This document shows, piece after piece, positions 24,698-33,804 of a stretch of 64,000 nucleotides of DNA. Both the position numbers and the translations under genes were made by a program. How positions within the stretch are numbered: position 1 is the first letter of the stretch; the number at the start of each line of letters is the position of its first letter. Where the stretch lies: NCBI GenBank assembly GCA_003483745.1, contig DMYD01000010.1, positions 45,154 to 109,153 on the forward strand, written 5' to 3'. This DNA comes from Roseburia sp. (GTDB lineage Bacteria > Bacillota > Clostridia > Lachnospirales > Lachnospiraceae). The notes beneath the pieces were generated by a model. That model did no database searches and was not told the DNA's origin. It was given only the letters and a program-made list of their open reading frames with translations.

Positions 24698-27601
24698 TTA
24701 CTGTGCTGCTGTTTCGCTTACGGTCTGTACCGGTTCTTCTGCTGCGTCTTTTTTATATTTTTTGATCGTAAGAACCTCTAAGAAGATCACCAGTGCTCCA
24801 AAAATAATATCGATCACGATCGCCAGAATCTGCCAGTTCATCAGACCTGTCTTTAAGTTTTCCGGATCATATGCACGGCTGTTTACAACTGTGTACATGA
24901 TGTTTTTGGATGCCTGACGCATTGCTTTTACACCTGTTGCACTTGTGGTATCTGTCACATGGTTGGTTTCCGTATCATATGCAACCAACATACAGTCTGT
25001 ACCGCCACGGATACCCATATCAGAATCCATGTATCCGTAAACACCAAAGTAATCGGTTAATACAAATCCACGGAAGCCCCACTCATCACGAAGTACGGTT
25101 GTCTGTAACGGGTAGGTTCCGCCTGCCCACTGTGTACCGATATAGTTGAAGGAGGACATGACTGCCTTTGCTCCACCTTCTTTTACTGCGATTTCAAAAG
25201 GTTTTAAGTAAATTTCACGAATTGCCTGCTCATTTGACCATGTACAGAGCATTCCGGTACGGTTTGTTTCCTGATCATTTAAAGCAAAATGTTTGATATA
25301 TGCGTAAACACCATATTTTTCAGCACCGATCACTGCATTTGCGGCCATTTTTCCGGAAAGGACACCATCTTCTGAATAATACTCAAAGTTACGTCCTGCA
25401 AATGCATTTCTGTGTGTGTTCATTGCCGGTGCATACCATCCGGAAACATCCATCTCGTCTGCCATCTTACCAATGCTCTCACCGAAAGAAAGTGCAAGAT
25501 CTTTGTTCCAGGTATTTGCGATCATAACTGCGGACGGGAATCCAATGGAGCCTGTTCCTGTAAAGTTGTTGTTGATGGATGCAGGTCCGTCACAGTCAAC
25601 GGTCATAACTTTTCCAACACTTGCAGCTGCAGATGTCTGATATCCGCCAAGAGCGATCATTGTATCCATATCGGAAACTGTCAGCTGGTCAAGCAGTGTA
25701 TCCCATTTTTCATCATCATAGGAAAGGCCACGCATATCAGCAAGTGTCATTCCGTTTTTCGCGCCTGTTGTCGGCATTTCATCAGAATCATTGTTGTAAT
25801 TGTTTGGATCATAATTGCTGTTATTTAAGAACTCAGCTTTCTCATCCTCTGCTAATGTAAAGTTTGAAGGAGCTGCTGTTGCTTTTGCATAGTTTGCAAA
25901 TCCATCTGCTCTTGAAAGGTATGTTACATCGCCTTCTGCATATGCAAACTGATTTGTTGCAGCTACATCATCGGTAGAACGTGCATTATTCTCATCATAT
26001 ACAACGGTATCTGCAACACTTACGGTCTGTGATGCGATCGTATTGTGTGAATCAGAGTTGATAGAAATCTCATAGTCGCCAGCCTCTAATACATAACAGC
26101 CATTGCCGTAAGTATCATAGGAAGCCATATCTTCTTCTGCAAAACTTACTGTGATTGTCTGGGACTCACCCGGCTCTAACACATCTGTTTTTGCAAAATC
26201 GATCAGGTTTGCAGATGCTTTTTCAATTCCACCGTTTGTATATGGCGGATTATAATATACCTCTACCACATCTTTTCCTGCAGTAGTTCCATTGTTTGTT
26301 ACTGTTACATCAAAAGATACCTGACCGTCTGCTACGGTGATACCGCCCATTTTCTGTTCGAAGTCTGTGTAGGAAAGTCCGTATCCAAATGGGAACTGAA
26401 CGGTCTTATCATAGTCGATCAGACCTTCCACTGCTGCTGTCTCATAGAAACGATAGCCAACATAGATGCCTTCCACATAGTTGACAAAAGATGGAATTGT
26501 TGCTTCTTCTTCGCCTGTTCCGAAGTTTTTGGATGTAGCGGCAAACTCATCCATATTGTCATACAGAAAGTTTCCAAAATTGTTGTAAGTCGGTGTTGCT
26601 GTCAGATCATATACAAATGTATCGCTGGTTTTTCCGGACGGATTTACTGTACCGGCTACGACTGCACCGAGAGACTCAAATCCGGACTGGCCTGTTCCAG
26701 GACACCAGATTGCACCCTTGATCTGTTTATAATCATTTAAAAATCCAAGTTCCATGGTGTTTGCACCGTTATATACAACAACGACATTGTCAAAGTTGGC
26801 ACAAACAAGGTCTAACATATCTTTTTCTGTCTGGCTTAACTGTAAGTAATGCTCACCAGCTTCAAAATCTTTGTAGTTTTCAGAGTTATCTGTGTAAGTT
26901 ACTTTGCTTACATCAGTTGGAAGGTCTGCTCCCTCACCACCAACACGGGTAATCACTACCATCGCTGTGTCAGAAAACTCTTTTGCATTGTTCATCAGTT
27001 CAGTGCTGTAGGAATCTGCTGTCGGTTCCGGCAATGTCCAGTCCTGCGCCCACATACCAACTTCCGGTCTGTCCTCACGGTACGCTTTGTAGAAATCGGT
27101 CAGTTCTGTATTGATCTTGTATCCGGCATCCTCAAGACCACCGAGAAGTGTTGTTGTCTCGTATGCATCGGATAATGCTCCGGATCCGGTACCACCATAA
27201 CAAGGATTGGTGGATGCCCATCCAAATACATTGATATTCTGTGTGTTTGTAAGTGGCAGGATATTGTCTTCATTTTTTAATAAAACAATACCTTCATCTG
27301 CGATATCCTCGCAAAGTGCGGTTGCCTCATTTGAGGTTTCCTCTGTAATCGTACCATTACCCATTGCAAGTGAGATCATACTTGACATTGGAATAAAGCA
27401 GATCAGATTGATAATCACAACTGCTGCCATAAGGAATGCGATCCATGCTTCCTTTCTCACCAGTTTCTTTACTGGTTTTTTCAATTTCATGCATGCCACA
27501 GTTACAATAATTGCGATTGCCAGTGCAATGCCAAGCGCAATCAGGTATGGCTTACAGGAATTGAGAACGTTGATCACGTCATCCATGTTAATCGCTAACA
27601 T
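24698..27601 (-). CDS. Membrane-anchored GH3 glycosidase with inverted domain order
   Basis: A 967-residue GH3 enzyme, probably a beta-glucosidase or related beta-glycosidase. Domain order is reversed: the GH3 C-terminal domain comes first (ADEGIVLLKNEDNILPL, about residue 100 onward), then a fibronectin-III-like domain (PFGYGLSYTDFEQ, about 415-540), then the barrel with the nucleophile region (FVLTDYFG, nucleophile Asp) at about 650-900. Two N-terminal helices (about 17-37 and 52-75) flank a strongly basic loop and one C-terminal helix (about 926-950) precedes KKYKK. By the positive-inside rule the catalytic part faces outside, anchored at both ends. GGGAGG precedes the ATG. It is co-transcribed with the GtrA-like gene. 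Confidence 0.9.
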   Translation of the reverse strand: MLAINMDDVINVLNSCKPYLIALGIALAIAIIVTVACMKLKKPVKKLVRKEAWIAFLMAAVVIINLICFIPMSSMISLAMGNGTITEETSNEATALCEDIADEGIVLLKNEDNILPLTNTQNINVFGWASTNPCYGGTGSGALSDAYETTTLLGGLEDAGYKINTELTDFYKAYREDRPEVGMWAQDWTLPEPTADSYSTELMNNAKEFSDTAMVVITRVGGEGADLPTDVSKVTYTDNSENYKDFEAGEHYLQLSQTEKDMLDLVCANFDNVVVVYNGANTMELGFLNDYKQIKGAIWCPGTGQSGFESLGAVVAGTVNPSGKTSDTFVYDLTATPTYNNFGNFLYDNMDEFAATSKNFGTGEEEATIPSFVNYVEGIYVGYRFYETAAVEGLIDYDKTVQFPFGYGLSYTDFEQKMGGITVADGQVSFDVTVTNNGTTAGKDVVEVYYNPPYTNGGIEKASANLIDFAKTDVLEPGESQTITVSFAEEDMASYDTYGNGCYVLEAGDYEISINSDSHNTIASQTVSVADTVVYDENNARSTDDVAATNQFAYAEGDVTYLSRADGFANYAKATAAPSNFTLAEDEKAEFLNNSNYDPNNYNNDSDEMPTTGAKNGMTLADMRGLSYDDEKWDTLLDQLTVSDMDTMIALGGYQTSAAASVGKVMTVDCDGPASINNNFTGTGSIGFPSAVMIANTWNKDLALSFGESIGKMADEMDVSGWYAPAMNTHRNAFAGRNFEYYSEDGVLSGKMAANAVIGAEKYGVYAYIKHFALNDQETNRTGMLCTWSNEQAIREIYLKPFEIAVKEGGAKAVMSSFNYIGTQWAGGTYPLQTTVLRDEWGFRGFVLTDYFGVYGYMDSDMGIRGGTDCMLVAYDTETNHVTDTTSATGVKAMRQASKNIMYTVVNSRAYDPENLKTGLMNWQILAIVIDIIFGALVIFLEVLTIKKYKKDAAEEPVQTVSETAAQ

Positions 27602-27694
27602 TTCTAAATCCTCCCTTGTTTTCCGAAGGAAAATGCAATTTTACAATGTAAAATTTATCTGCTGACGAGCAGAGGATTTTCCTCCCTTGTTTTC
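27602..27694 (-). promoter_or_regulatory. GH3 leader with three small hairpins and a duplicated Shine-Dalgarno block
   Basis: The 15-mer TCCTCCCTTGTTTTC occurs at 27609-27623 and again at 27680-27694, i.e. an AAGGGAGGA ribosome-site block on the minus strand is present twice 71 bp apart. Between them lie three perfect stems: TCTGCT/AGCAGA (27658-27673), ATTTTAC/GTAAAAT (27638-27654) and TTTTCC/GGAAAA (27619-27633), the last overlapping the downstream block. No start codon directly follows the upstream block. Confidence 0.55.
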
Positions 27695-27883
27695 TTTATC
27701 CGTTTCGGATCTTGTAACTGTATCCTACCACACCACACATCCTTTGGTAAAAATCTTCACAATCTGCACTTTTTTTGCATAAACTGTTTTGCATGTTGGA
27801 AGTTTTGAACAAAATAAACGCCATATTTTTATGCATTGTACACAAAACATGGCATTTACTATCATCTTAATTACAATTCTAAA

Positions 27884-29572
27884 TTATTTTCCAATCAATA
27901 CTTTCTTTCCCTCAAAAGCAAATCCGTAGTGTCTGATCTTCTCTTTTGGGATTCCTGCTGCAGTCAGTCCGGCGTCATAATTTTTTTCCCTGATCTGTTT
28001 TAAAGCGGCCTGCACCGTATCTTCTAATGTTTCTTCTTCATCTGCCTCATGGACTTTAAATTCCATCACGATTGCATTGTTTTTCTGGTCATGTGGAACC
28101 AGCATGATATCATATCTGCCGTAGCCGCTCTCCCTGTTTGACCGCACATCATAAGAATCCCGCAGTTCCACTAAAAGTCCCAATACAAATCCGTGATAAA
28201 AACGCTCCGGCTGCGATCTTTTCGATGGATGGTTTCCGGTATCAAAGCTGCTGAAAGTTGTGAGTGCAATGTCGTTCATATAAATATTCATCTCTTTTAA
28301 GTTCCCTTTTAATAATGCCTCTATGAACTCATTATAGTTCGACATGGAATCATCAAACCAGCCTTTAAACATGTTAGAAAACATACTGTAAGTTTCCAGA
28401 TTCGTGATACGAAGATGATACCACGGTTCTAACAGCATACCTCGATATTCCACCTCTTCTGCTTTCAGGTAGCCCCCTGCAAGCAGCAGGCTCCAGATCG
28501 CATTTTTACTTTTATCAAGCTGGTTAAACACAATCTGTTCGTCAAATGTTACCACGATTTCTCTTTCCTGCAAAAGTTCCTCCATCCGTGTTTTAATGTC
28601 TGCCGATGCCGTCCGGATCAGTTTATTTACCAGACCGTTAGAACTTGTTGATGCCCAGTACGGACGAAACTGTTTTTTGTCCAGAAAATTAGTGATCGAC
28701 CACGGATTATAGATATCTTTATGCGTGCCGAAGGTAAATCCATCATACCATTTTTTTACCATCTCTTTCTGATCTGTCAGCTGATATTCCGCGAGAGCAT
28801 CAAACACCTCTGTCTCAGTAAATCCAAAACAGGTGGCATATTCTTCTGAAGTGGTCGTCACAACATTGAGATTATTGAGATCAGAAAAAATAGATTCTTT
28901 TGAAACCCTTGTGATTCCTGTCATGATCCCGCGCTCCATGTAAGGATTGGTCTTGAAACTGGAATTAAAAAGACTGCGGATAAATGCGGTAAACTCATCC
29001 CAGTATCCGTGAATATATGCTTCCTGCATCGGAGTGTCATATTCATCCAGCAGGATGATGGCTTTTTTCCCATAATATCTGTATAGGATACCTGCTAAAT
29101 TTTTTAATGAATCCTGTGCGGTCACATCACCCATAGTTTCACTCACAGACCGTAACTGTCTTTTTTCCGTTTCCGAAATATTTTCTGCCTCATTCAGATA
29201 CGCATGCTGCATATATGTTTCTTCAATAATATTTTTTATTTTTCGTACGGCATCCTCATAATTTGTCTGTTTCACATCCGCAAAACTTAAAAAGATGACC
29301 GGATAGGTTCCCTGGAGTTTTCTGTATTTTTCCTCTTTCCACACTGACAGACCTTCAAACAGATCGGATCTTCCCGCATACTGGTTTGAAAAAAAACAGT
29401 TTACCATACTCATATTGAGGGTTTTCCCAAAACGCCTTGGACGTGTGATCAGTGTCATCACATCCGCTGATTCCCACCATTCCCGGATAAAATCAGACTT
29501 ATCTATATAAAAACTGTTTTCTTCACGGATACTTTCAAATCCCTGGTTACCAATACTGATGCACGGTGCCAT
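27884..29572 (-). CDS. AAA-ATPase-like protein with C-terminal PD-(D/E)XK domain (copy 1)
   Basis: A 562-residue protein of the AAA-ATPase_like/PDDEXK_9 architecture common in Lachnospiraceae and Bacteroidetes, function unproven. The N-terminal part has GFESIREENSFYIDKSDFIR, a P-loop-like RPRRFGKTLNMSM (about 42-55) and Walker B AIILLDEYDTPMQEA (about 170). The C-terminal nuclease-like region shows the pattern YDIMLVP, then AIVMEFKV (D...ExK) near residues 500-520. It has its own promoter (29620-29648). A paralog lies at 51.4-53.1 kb with matching motifs. Such genes are often scattered in multiple copies, suggesting mobility or a selfish/defence role; that is inference. Confidence 0.87.
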   Translation of the reverse strand: MAPCISIGNQGFESIREENSFYIDKSDFIREWWESADVMTLITRPRRFGKTLNMSMVNCFFSNQYAGRSDLFEGLSVWKEEKYRKLQGTYPVIFLSFADVKQTNYEDAVRKIKNIIEETYMQHAYLNEAENISETEKRQLRSVSETMGDVTAQDSLKNLAGILYRYYGKKAIILLDEYDTPMQEAYIHGYWDEFTAFIRSLFNSSFKTNPYMERGIMTGITRVSKESIFSDLNNLNVVTTTSEEYATCFGFTETEVFDALAEYQLTDQKEMVKKWYDGFTFGTHKDIYNPWSITNFLDKKQFRPYWASTSSNGLVNKLIRTASADIKTRMEELLQEREIVVTFDEQIVFNQLDKSKNAIWSLLLAGGYLKAEEVEYRGMLLEPWYHLRITNLETYSMFSNMFKGWFDDSMSNYNEFIEALLKGNLKEMNIYMNDIALTTFSSFDTGNHPSKRSQPERFYHGFVLGLLVELRDSYDVRSNRESGYGRYDIMLVPHDQKNNAIVMEFKVHEADEEETLEDTVQAALKQIREKNYDAGLTAAGIPKEKIRHYGFAFEGKKVLIGK

Positions 29573-29619
29573 ATCTTTCCTTCCCCCAGTTCAGTTTTAA
29601 AATTATATTCTCTTTTCCA

Positions 29620-29648
29620 ATTATATAAAACCGGACTCTTTTCTTCAA
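29620..29648 (-). promoter_or_regulatory. Sigma-A-type promoter of AAA-ATPase copy 1
   Basis: On the minus strand TTGAAG (complement of 29643-29648), a 17-bp spacer and TATAAT (complement of 29620-29625). Confidence 0.65.
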
Positions 29649-29687
29649 GGAATATCTGTCTTTAACAATATACAATATTTTATTCTT

Positions 29688-30974
29688 TTACCTGTTTAAT
29701 GCTTCACAGACACAATTCTCTATGTACTCCATGCCAAGCTCTGTATTTAATGTGATATCGAAATTTGCTGCGACACCCCAGATTCTTCCGGTATAATAGC
29801 GGTAATTGTCAGCACGTCTCTTATCTTCCCGCTGGATTCTCTGCTTTGCTTCTTTTTCAGACAGATTTAAGCGCTTCATCACGCGTTTTACCCTGCTCTC
29901 TATCGGTGCAGAAAAATAGATTTTCAGGCAGTCCGTGCGGTTTCTTAAAATATAATCCGAACATCTTCCGACAATCACACAGTTTCCTTTCTGTGCTAAT
30001 TCTTCTATGACTTTCTTTTCCGCCTCAAATATCTGGTCTTTCGGTGCTTCCTCATTGGTCTGTGCATACATATAGACCTGACTGACCAGATCATATAACA
30101 GACTGTTTGTCATGGATTCTTCTTTTTTACTGATAAAATCCTGTGTATATCCGGTCGTCCCTGCAGCCATTTTTATAATCTCCTGATCATAAAAAGAAAA
30201 TCCAAGTTTCTCTGCAAGTGCCATTCCGATATCATGTCCGCCGCTTCCATACTGTCTTCCGATGACAATAATATTTTTCCGGTACTGCTTTCCACCGTTC
30301 TGTATTTTTTCTGAAACCTCTCTCTTAGTTTCATATTCTTCCGGAAACAGCACCGGCTTTATAAATTCCAGCTTCTTTCCAAGAACCCTGGCGATAAATC
30401 CGACCAACAGCGCAGCAATGATCGTACCTTCACGCACTCCGTTTAACTGACCGGAAAACAAAAATGACAACGCAGCCGCGATCACTGCCATTGATGTATC
30501 GAAAATAATTTTCGTCGTTCCGAAATTTGTTTTCCAGGTCTGCACGATCGCACGGACAAAGGATTCTCCCGGCAGCATGACAACATCTGCAAGTACCTCT
30601 AAATAAACGCCAAATCCCAAGATCGCACATCCCACAAGCAGTGCGATCACTTTTACAAGATAATTCTTCGGATCGACCCAGAAAAACAGATACATGGTCA
30701 GATCGATAAAATATCCAAATGCAATGGATACAGGAATCTGTAAAATATTTTCCAGTTTAAAATTTTTCCGTAAGATCAGTATCTGCAGTAAAATAAGGAA
30801 AATACTGAAAAAGATCGTGAAATTGCCAAGTGTAAATTTAAAATTAAGGCTTAATACATACGGAATCGAAGAGATCGGGGATGTTCCAAGACTTGCCTTT
30901 GTGATCAGACTTACACCAAGTGCATTGATAAACAATCCCACCAAAAATAAAAGATATCTTTTTAACTTATTCAT
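29688..30974 (-). CDS. YczE-like membrane protein fused to a cytidylate-kinase-like domain
   Basis: A 428-residue two-part protein. Residues 1-210 form about five membrane helices with the YczE/YyaS-type start (LFLVGLFINALGVSLITKASLGTSPISSIPY). Residues 235-428 are a cytidylate-kinase-2-like P-loop kinase: the Walker A region is VIGRQYGSGGHDIGMALAEK, with VIVGRCSDYIL and the lid-type RVKRVMKRLNLSEKEAKQRI. It could be a membrane-tethered nucleotide or small-molecule kinase. The ATG overlaps the last 8 bp of the MarR gene, so the two are co-translated and probably share the large operator upstream. Substrate unknown. Confidence 0.85.
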   Translation of the reverse strand: MNKLKRYLLFLVGLFINALGVSLITKASLGTSPISSIPYVLSLNFKFTLGNFTIFFSIFLILLQILILRKNFKLENILQIPVSIAFGYFIDLTMYLFFWVDPKNYLVKVIALLVGCAILGFGVYLEVLADVVMLPGESFVRAIVQTWKTNFGTTKIIFDTSMAVIAAALSFLFSGQLNGVREGTIIAALLVGFIARVLGKKLEFIKPVLFPEEYETKREVSEKIQNGGKQYRKNIIVIGRQYGSGGHDIGMALAEKLGFSFYDQEIIKMAAGTTGYTQDFISKKEESMTNSLLYDLVSQVYMYAQTNEEAPKDQIFEAEKKVIEELAQKGNCVIVGRCSDYILRNRTDCLKIYFSAPIESRVKRVMKRLNLSEKEAKQRIQREDKRRADNYRYYTGRIWGVAANFDITLNTELGMEYIENCVCEALNR

Positions 30975-31410
30975 TTTTTGTCCCTTCTTCCTCTGTCAGC
31001 ATCAGATTTTTAAATATTTTTCTGCTGAATGTAAGATAGGCATCAAATTCCTCTTCCGTGATTCCTTTTAACGCCTGCTTTTCAATTTCCAGAAAAGATT
31101 CTTCCACCAGCTTCTGGCTTTTCCATCCCTCTTTTGTCAGATAAATATGAAATGTGCGTCTGTTTCCATTTAACATCCGCCGTTCGATCAGACCTTTTTC
31201 CTCCATGCGGTTTAAAATCGAAGTCAGTGAACCCGCCTCTAAAAAACAATTTCTGGCGATTTCCTTCTGACTGCTGCCGTCGTGATCTTTCAGATAATCA
31301 AGAACCTTTGGCTGCCCGATCGTCAGTCCGGTGTTTTTCAGCCGTTCTAACAATCCCCGCTGTACAAGCATCTGGTTCGCCATGATCAAATAATGCAGTG
31401 AATCCTCCAT
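30967..31410 (-). CDS. MarR-family transcriptional regulator
   Basis: A 147-residue winged-helix regulator. The recognition region is SQKEIARNCFLEAGSLTSIL followed by NRMEEKGLIERRMLNGNRRT (wing). Members bind palindromic operators as dimers and respond to small phenolic or lipophilic ligands. GGAGG precedes the ATG. It is the first gene of a two-gene operon with the YczE-kinase fusion. A 50-bp palindrome covers its own promoter, so autoregulation is very likely. Confidence 0.92.
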   Translation of the reverse strand: MEDSLHYLIMANQMLVQRGLLERLKNTGLTIGQPKVLDYLKDHDGSSQKEIARNCFLEAGSLTSILNRMEEKGLIERRMLNGNRRTFHIYLTKEGWKSQKLVEESFLEIEKQALKGITEEEFDAYLTFSRKIFKNLMLTEEEGTKNE

Positions 31411-31432
31411 TGTCTTTCCTCCAAAAAAAGAA

Positions 31433-31482
31433 ATAGTTATAATTCAAATGTTTATATTTCAAACATTTAGAATTATAACTAT
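31433..31482. promoter_or_regulatory. 50-bp palindromic operator for the MarR regulator
   Basis: The outer arms ATAGTTATAATTC (31433-31445) and GAATTATAACTAT (31470-31482) are perfect complements, as are the inner arms AAATGTTT (31446-31453) and AAACATTT (31461-31468). It covers the -10 hexamer at 31472-31477 and lies just upstream of the marR ribosome site. Confidence 0.8.
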
Positions 31483-31500
31483 CTACCATTGCTATGTCAA
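31472..31500 (-). promoter_or_regulatory. Sigma-A-type promoter of the marR-like operon
   Basis: On the minus strand TTGACA (complement of 31495-31500), a 17-bp spacer, and TATAAT (complement of 31472-31477) embedded in the operator. Confidence 0.78.
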
Positions 31501-31544
31501 GGTCAACAGAATACTCTATGTTTTTTAACTCAACTAGAACTCAA

Positions 31545-31604
31545 TATAAAAAACAAAATGGAGCTAACACTTCACGAAGTTCAATTCGAAAAAGTGACAG
31601 CCCC
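31545..31604 (-). terminator. Probable terminator of rhaBAD
   Basis: On the minus strand an imperfect stem (GGGGCT...CACTT with AAGTG...AGCTCC) is followed by ATTTTGTTTTTTAT, about 30 bp after the rhaD stop. Confidence 0.55.
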
Positions 31605-31635
31605 TACGTTTATACAATATATTTACTCTACCTAT

Positions 31636-32457
31636 TTACTTTTCATATAAGAACTCTTCCGGCAGCGTTACATTAAAATCTTTTGCAAGATGACGGAAGT
31701 TATCCGGTGTGATTGTCTGAAGCTTATCCGGTCTCATGGCAAGCATTTTTACCAAAATTTCGGCGGATTTTTCCGCGGTATGCATCAGACCAAAGGTCAG
31801 GTCAAAATCTTCCCCTGCCGCAAACATACCATGATGTGCCCAGATCGCAAGATCATATTTTTTCATCAGTTCACTGGTTGCAACAGCAATCTCCCTGCCG
31901 CCCGGCACCATCCAGGGAACCACACCAATGCCTGCTGGAAATACGACCGGACATTCCGTTGCCATCTCCCAGAGTTCTCTTGTAAAGACTTTATCTTCCA
32001 GTGGAAGAACAAATGTTAAAGCAATAATGTTTGTGGTGTGTGCATGGTATACAACACGGTATTTCGGGTTCTGCAACTTCTTCACTTCCAGATTCATCAG
32101 ATGACTTGGAAGTTCTGATGTTGGTCTTCCACCGTTTACCAGTCCCCAGACGATACGGTAATTTTCTCCCTTCTCATCCAGTTCGATCATACAGAAAGAA
32201 TCTTCCGGTTTAATGATGACGTTACGGAAATATTTTCCACTTCCTGTCACAAGAAAATATTCTCCTGCCAGTTTTGGAACAGAAATTCCGATCGGCTGCC
32301 ACTCTTTTGCAGCAAAGTTTTCTTTTACAGATTCCACCTCTTCCGGTTTTACACGATAGGACAGATTTCCGCCATTCCTTTCATGCCATCCCTGTTCCCA
32401 TCCATCATTCGCCATACGGATAAATCCCTTTACAAATTCTGCATCTAAAAATTTCAT
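31636..32457 (-). CDS. rhaD: Rhamnulose-1-phosphate aldolase
   Basis: Class II zinc aldolase cleaving L-rhamnulose-1-phosphate to dihydroxyacetone phosphate and L-lactaldehyde, last step of the rhamnose pathway. 273 residues, normal length. Zinc-ligand histidines are visible in VYHAHTTNI and in WAHHGMFAAG; the N-terminal NGGNLSYRV motif is the aldolase II phosphate site. The start at 32457 (MKFLDAEFVKGF) is chosen for AGAGGAAG upstream; an in-frame ATG at 32499 lacks one. It is third in the rhaB-rhaA-rhaD operon. Confidence 0.96.
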   Translation of the reverse strand: MKFLDAEFVKGFIRMANDGWEQGWHERNGGNLSYRVKPEEVESVKENFAAKEWQPIGISVPKLAGEYFLVTGSGKYFRNVIIKPEDSFCMIELDEKGENYRIVWGLVNGGRPTSELPSHLMNLEVKKLQNPKYRVVYHAHTTNIIALTFVLPLEDKVFTRELWEMATECPVVFPAGIGVVPWMVPGGREIAVATSELMKKYDLAIWAHHGMFAAGEDFDLTFGLMHTAEKSAEILVKMLAMRPDKLQTITPDNFRHLAKDFNVTLPEEFLYEK

Positions 32458-32537
32458 GTTTATCTTCCTCTCCTCTACAATTTTCAGGTATTCAATCATC
32501 CCTGTCTGCTTTCTTTTATTTCATATTATATTTTGTG

Positions 32538-33788
32538 CTATGCTCTGTCTGCCAGCACCTCACTCTCATATTTTTCAATCTCATCATAAAAATGAAAATC
32601 ATCACACACATTTTCCCTACGGCAGTACTCCTCCCAGATTTCTCCGATTGGAAGCATTTTTACAGCTTCATTCATTACCATAAGCTTACTCATCTGATTG
32701 GTATCCTGAAGTTCTTTTAACATTTCATTCGGAGTACAAAGTGCCATCAAAAGTGCCTTCTGCCAGCTTCGAAAACCGGTTGCAAGTGCCGAGACACGGT
32801 TAATGCTCGCATCAAAATAATCCAATGCCATATAAACACGGTCTAATGCATGATTTCTCACGATCTCTTTTGCCATTTCTTTTGTCTCATCATCCAAGAT
32901 CAACACATGATCGGAATCCCAGCGCACACCTCTTGTAATATGAAGTGCAAATTCCGGATAAAAACAGAGCATTGCAGGGATCTTATCAGATACATACTCT
33001 AGCGGATGATAATGTCCATTATCCATTAATGGCATACAGCCATCATGCAGTGCCGCAAAGCTTAATGTAAATTCTGCTGAGCCTACGGTGTAAGACTCCA
33101 CACCGATTCCAAACACTTTTGATTCCACACATGGTTTCACAAGATTTTTGTCATATGGCTCTGATAAAATCTGTTCAATTGAATCTTTATAGCGGAGGCG
33201 CGGTCCCATACGGTCTGCCGGGACATCCTTAAATCCATCTCCTGTCCAGATATTCATCACACATGGCATACCTGTCTCTTTTGCAAAATATTCAGAAATA
33301 CGGATACACGCTTTCCCATGATTGATCCAGAACTTTCTTGTTTCCTCATCCGGACTTGATAAAGTAAGCCCATCCTTTACTTTTTCATGCGAGAAAAATG
33401 TCGGGTTAAAATCAATACCCATATTGTGTTTTTTTGCAAATTCTACCCATTTTTTAAAATGCTTTGGCTCCAATGCATCACGATCGGCAAATTCTCCCGG
33501 TTCAAAAATGGCATAAGACGCATGAAGATTTAACTTTGCAGTTCCCGGCATCAGTTTCATAGCCTCTTCCATATCTGCCATAAGCTGCTCCGGCGTTTTT
33601 GCACGTCCCATATAATTTCCGGTTGTCTGGATTCCTCCGGTCAGACCTCCATCATTGTCAAACCCGATCACATCATCAAGCTGCCAGCAGTGCAGTGATA
33701 CCGGAACCTTTTTCAATATCTCAATTGCCTGATCTGTATCCACACCTAATGCTGCATATTTTGCTTTTGCTGCTTCGTAACCTGTCAT
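32538..33788 (-). CDS. rhaA: L-rhamnose isomerase
   Basis: Cytoplasmic metal-dependent isomerase converting L-rhamnose to L-rhamnulose. The 416 residues match the RhaA family end to end. Characteristic stretches are PVSLHCWQLDDVIGFDNDGG, GIDFNPTFFSHEKVKDGLTL, MNIWTGDGFKD and FYPEFALHITRGVRWDSDHV, which carry the metal and substrate ligands (His, Asp and Glu). AAAGGAAAAG precedes the ATG. It lies 16 bp after rhaB and 80 bp before rhaD. No mutarotase gene (rhaM) is present in the operon. Confidence 0.97.
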   Translation of the reverse strand: MTGYEAAKAKYAALGVDTDQAIEILKKVPVSLHCWQLDDVIGFDNDGGLTGGIQTTGNYMGRAKTPEQLMADMEEAMKLMPGTAKLNLHASYAIFEPGEFADRDALEPKHFKKWVEFAKKHNMGIDFNPTFFSHEKVKDGLTLSSPDEETRKFWINHGKACIRISEYFAKETGMPCVMNIWTGDGFKDVPADRMGPRLRYKDSIEQILSEPYDKNLVKPCVESKVFGIGVESYTVGSAEFTLSFAALHDGCMPLMDNGHYHPLEYVSDKIPAMLCFYPEFALHITRGVRWDSDHVLILDDETKEMAKEIVRNHALDRVYMALDYFDASINRVSALATGFRSWQKALLMALCTPNEMLKELQDTNQMSKLMVMNEAVKMLPIGEIWEEYCRRENVCDDFHFYDEIEKYESEVLADRA

Positions 33789-33804
33789 ATTTTACTTTTC
33801 CTTT

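Noticed and set aside
31494..31676. Small plus-strand open frame of 60 codons
   Set aside because: Overlaps the rhaD terminator and marR promoter, no ribosome site.
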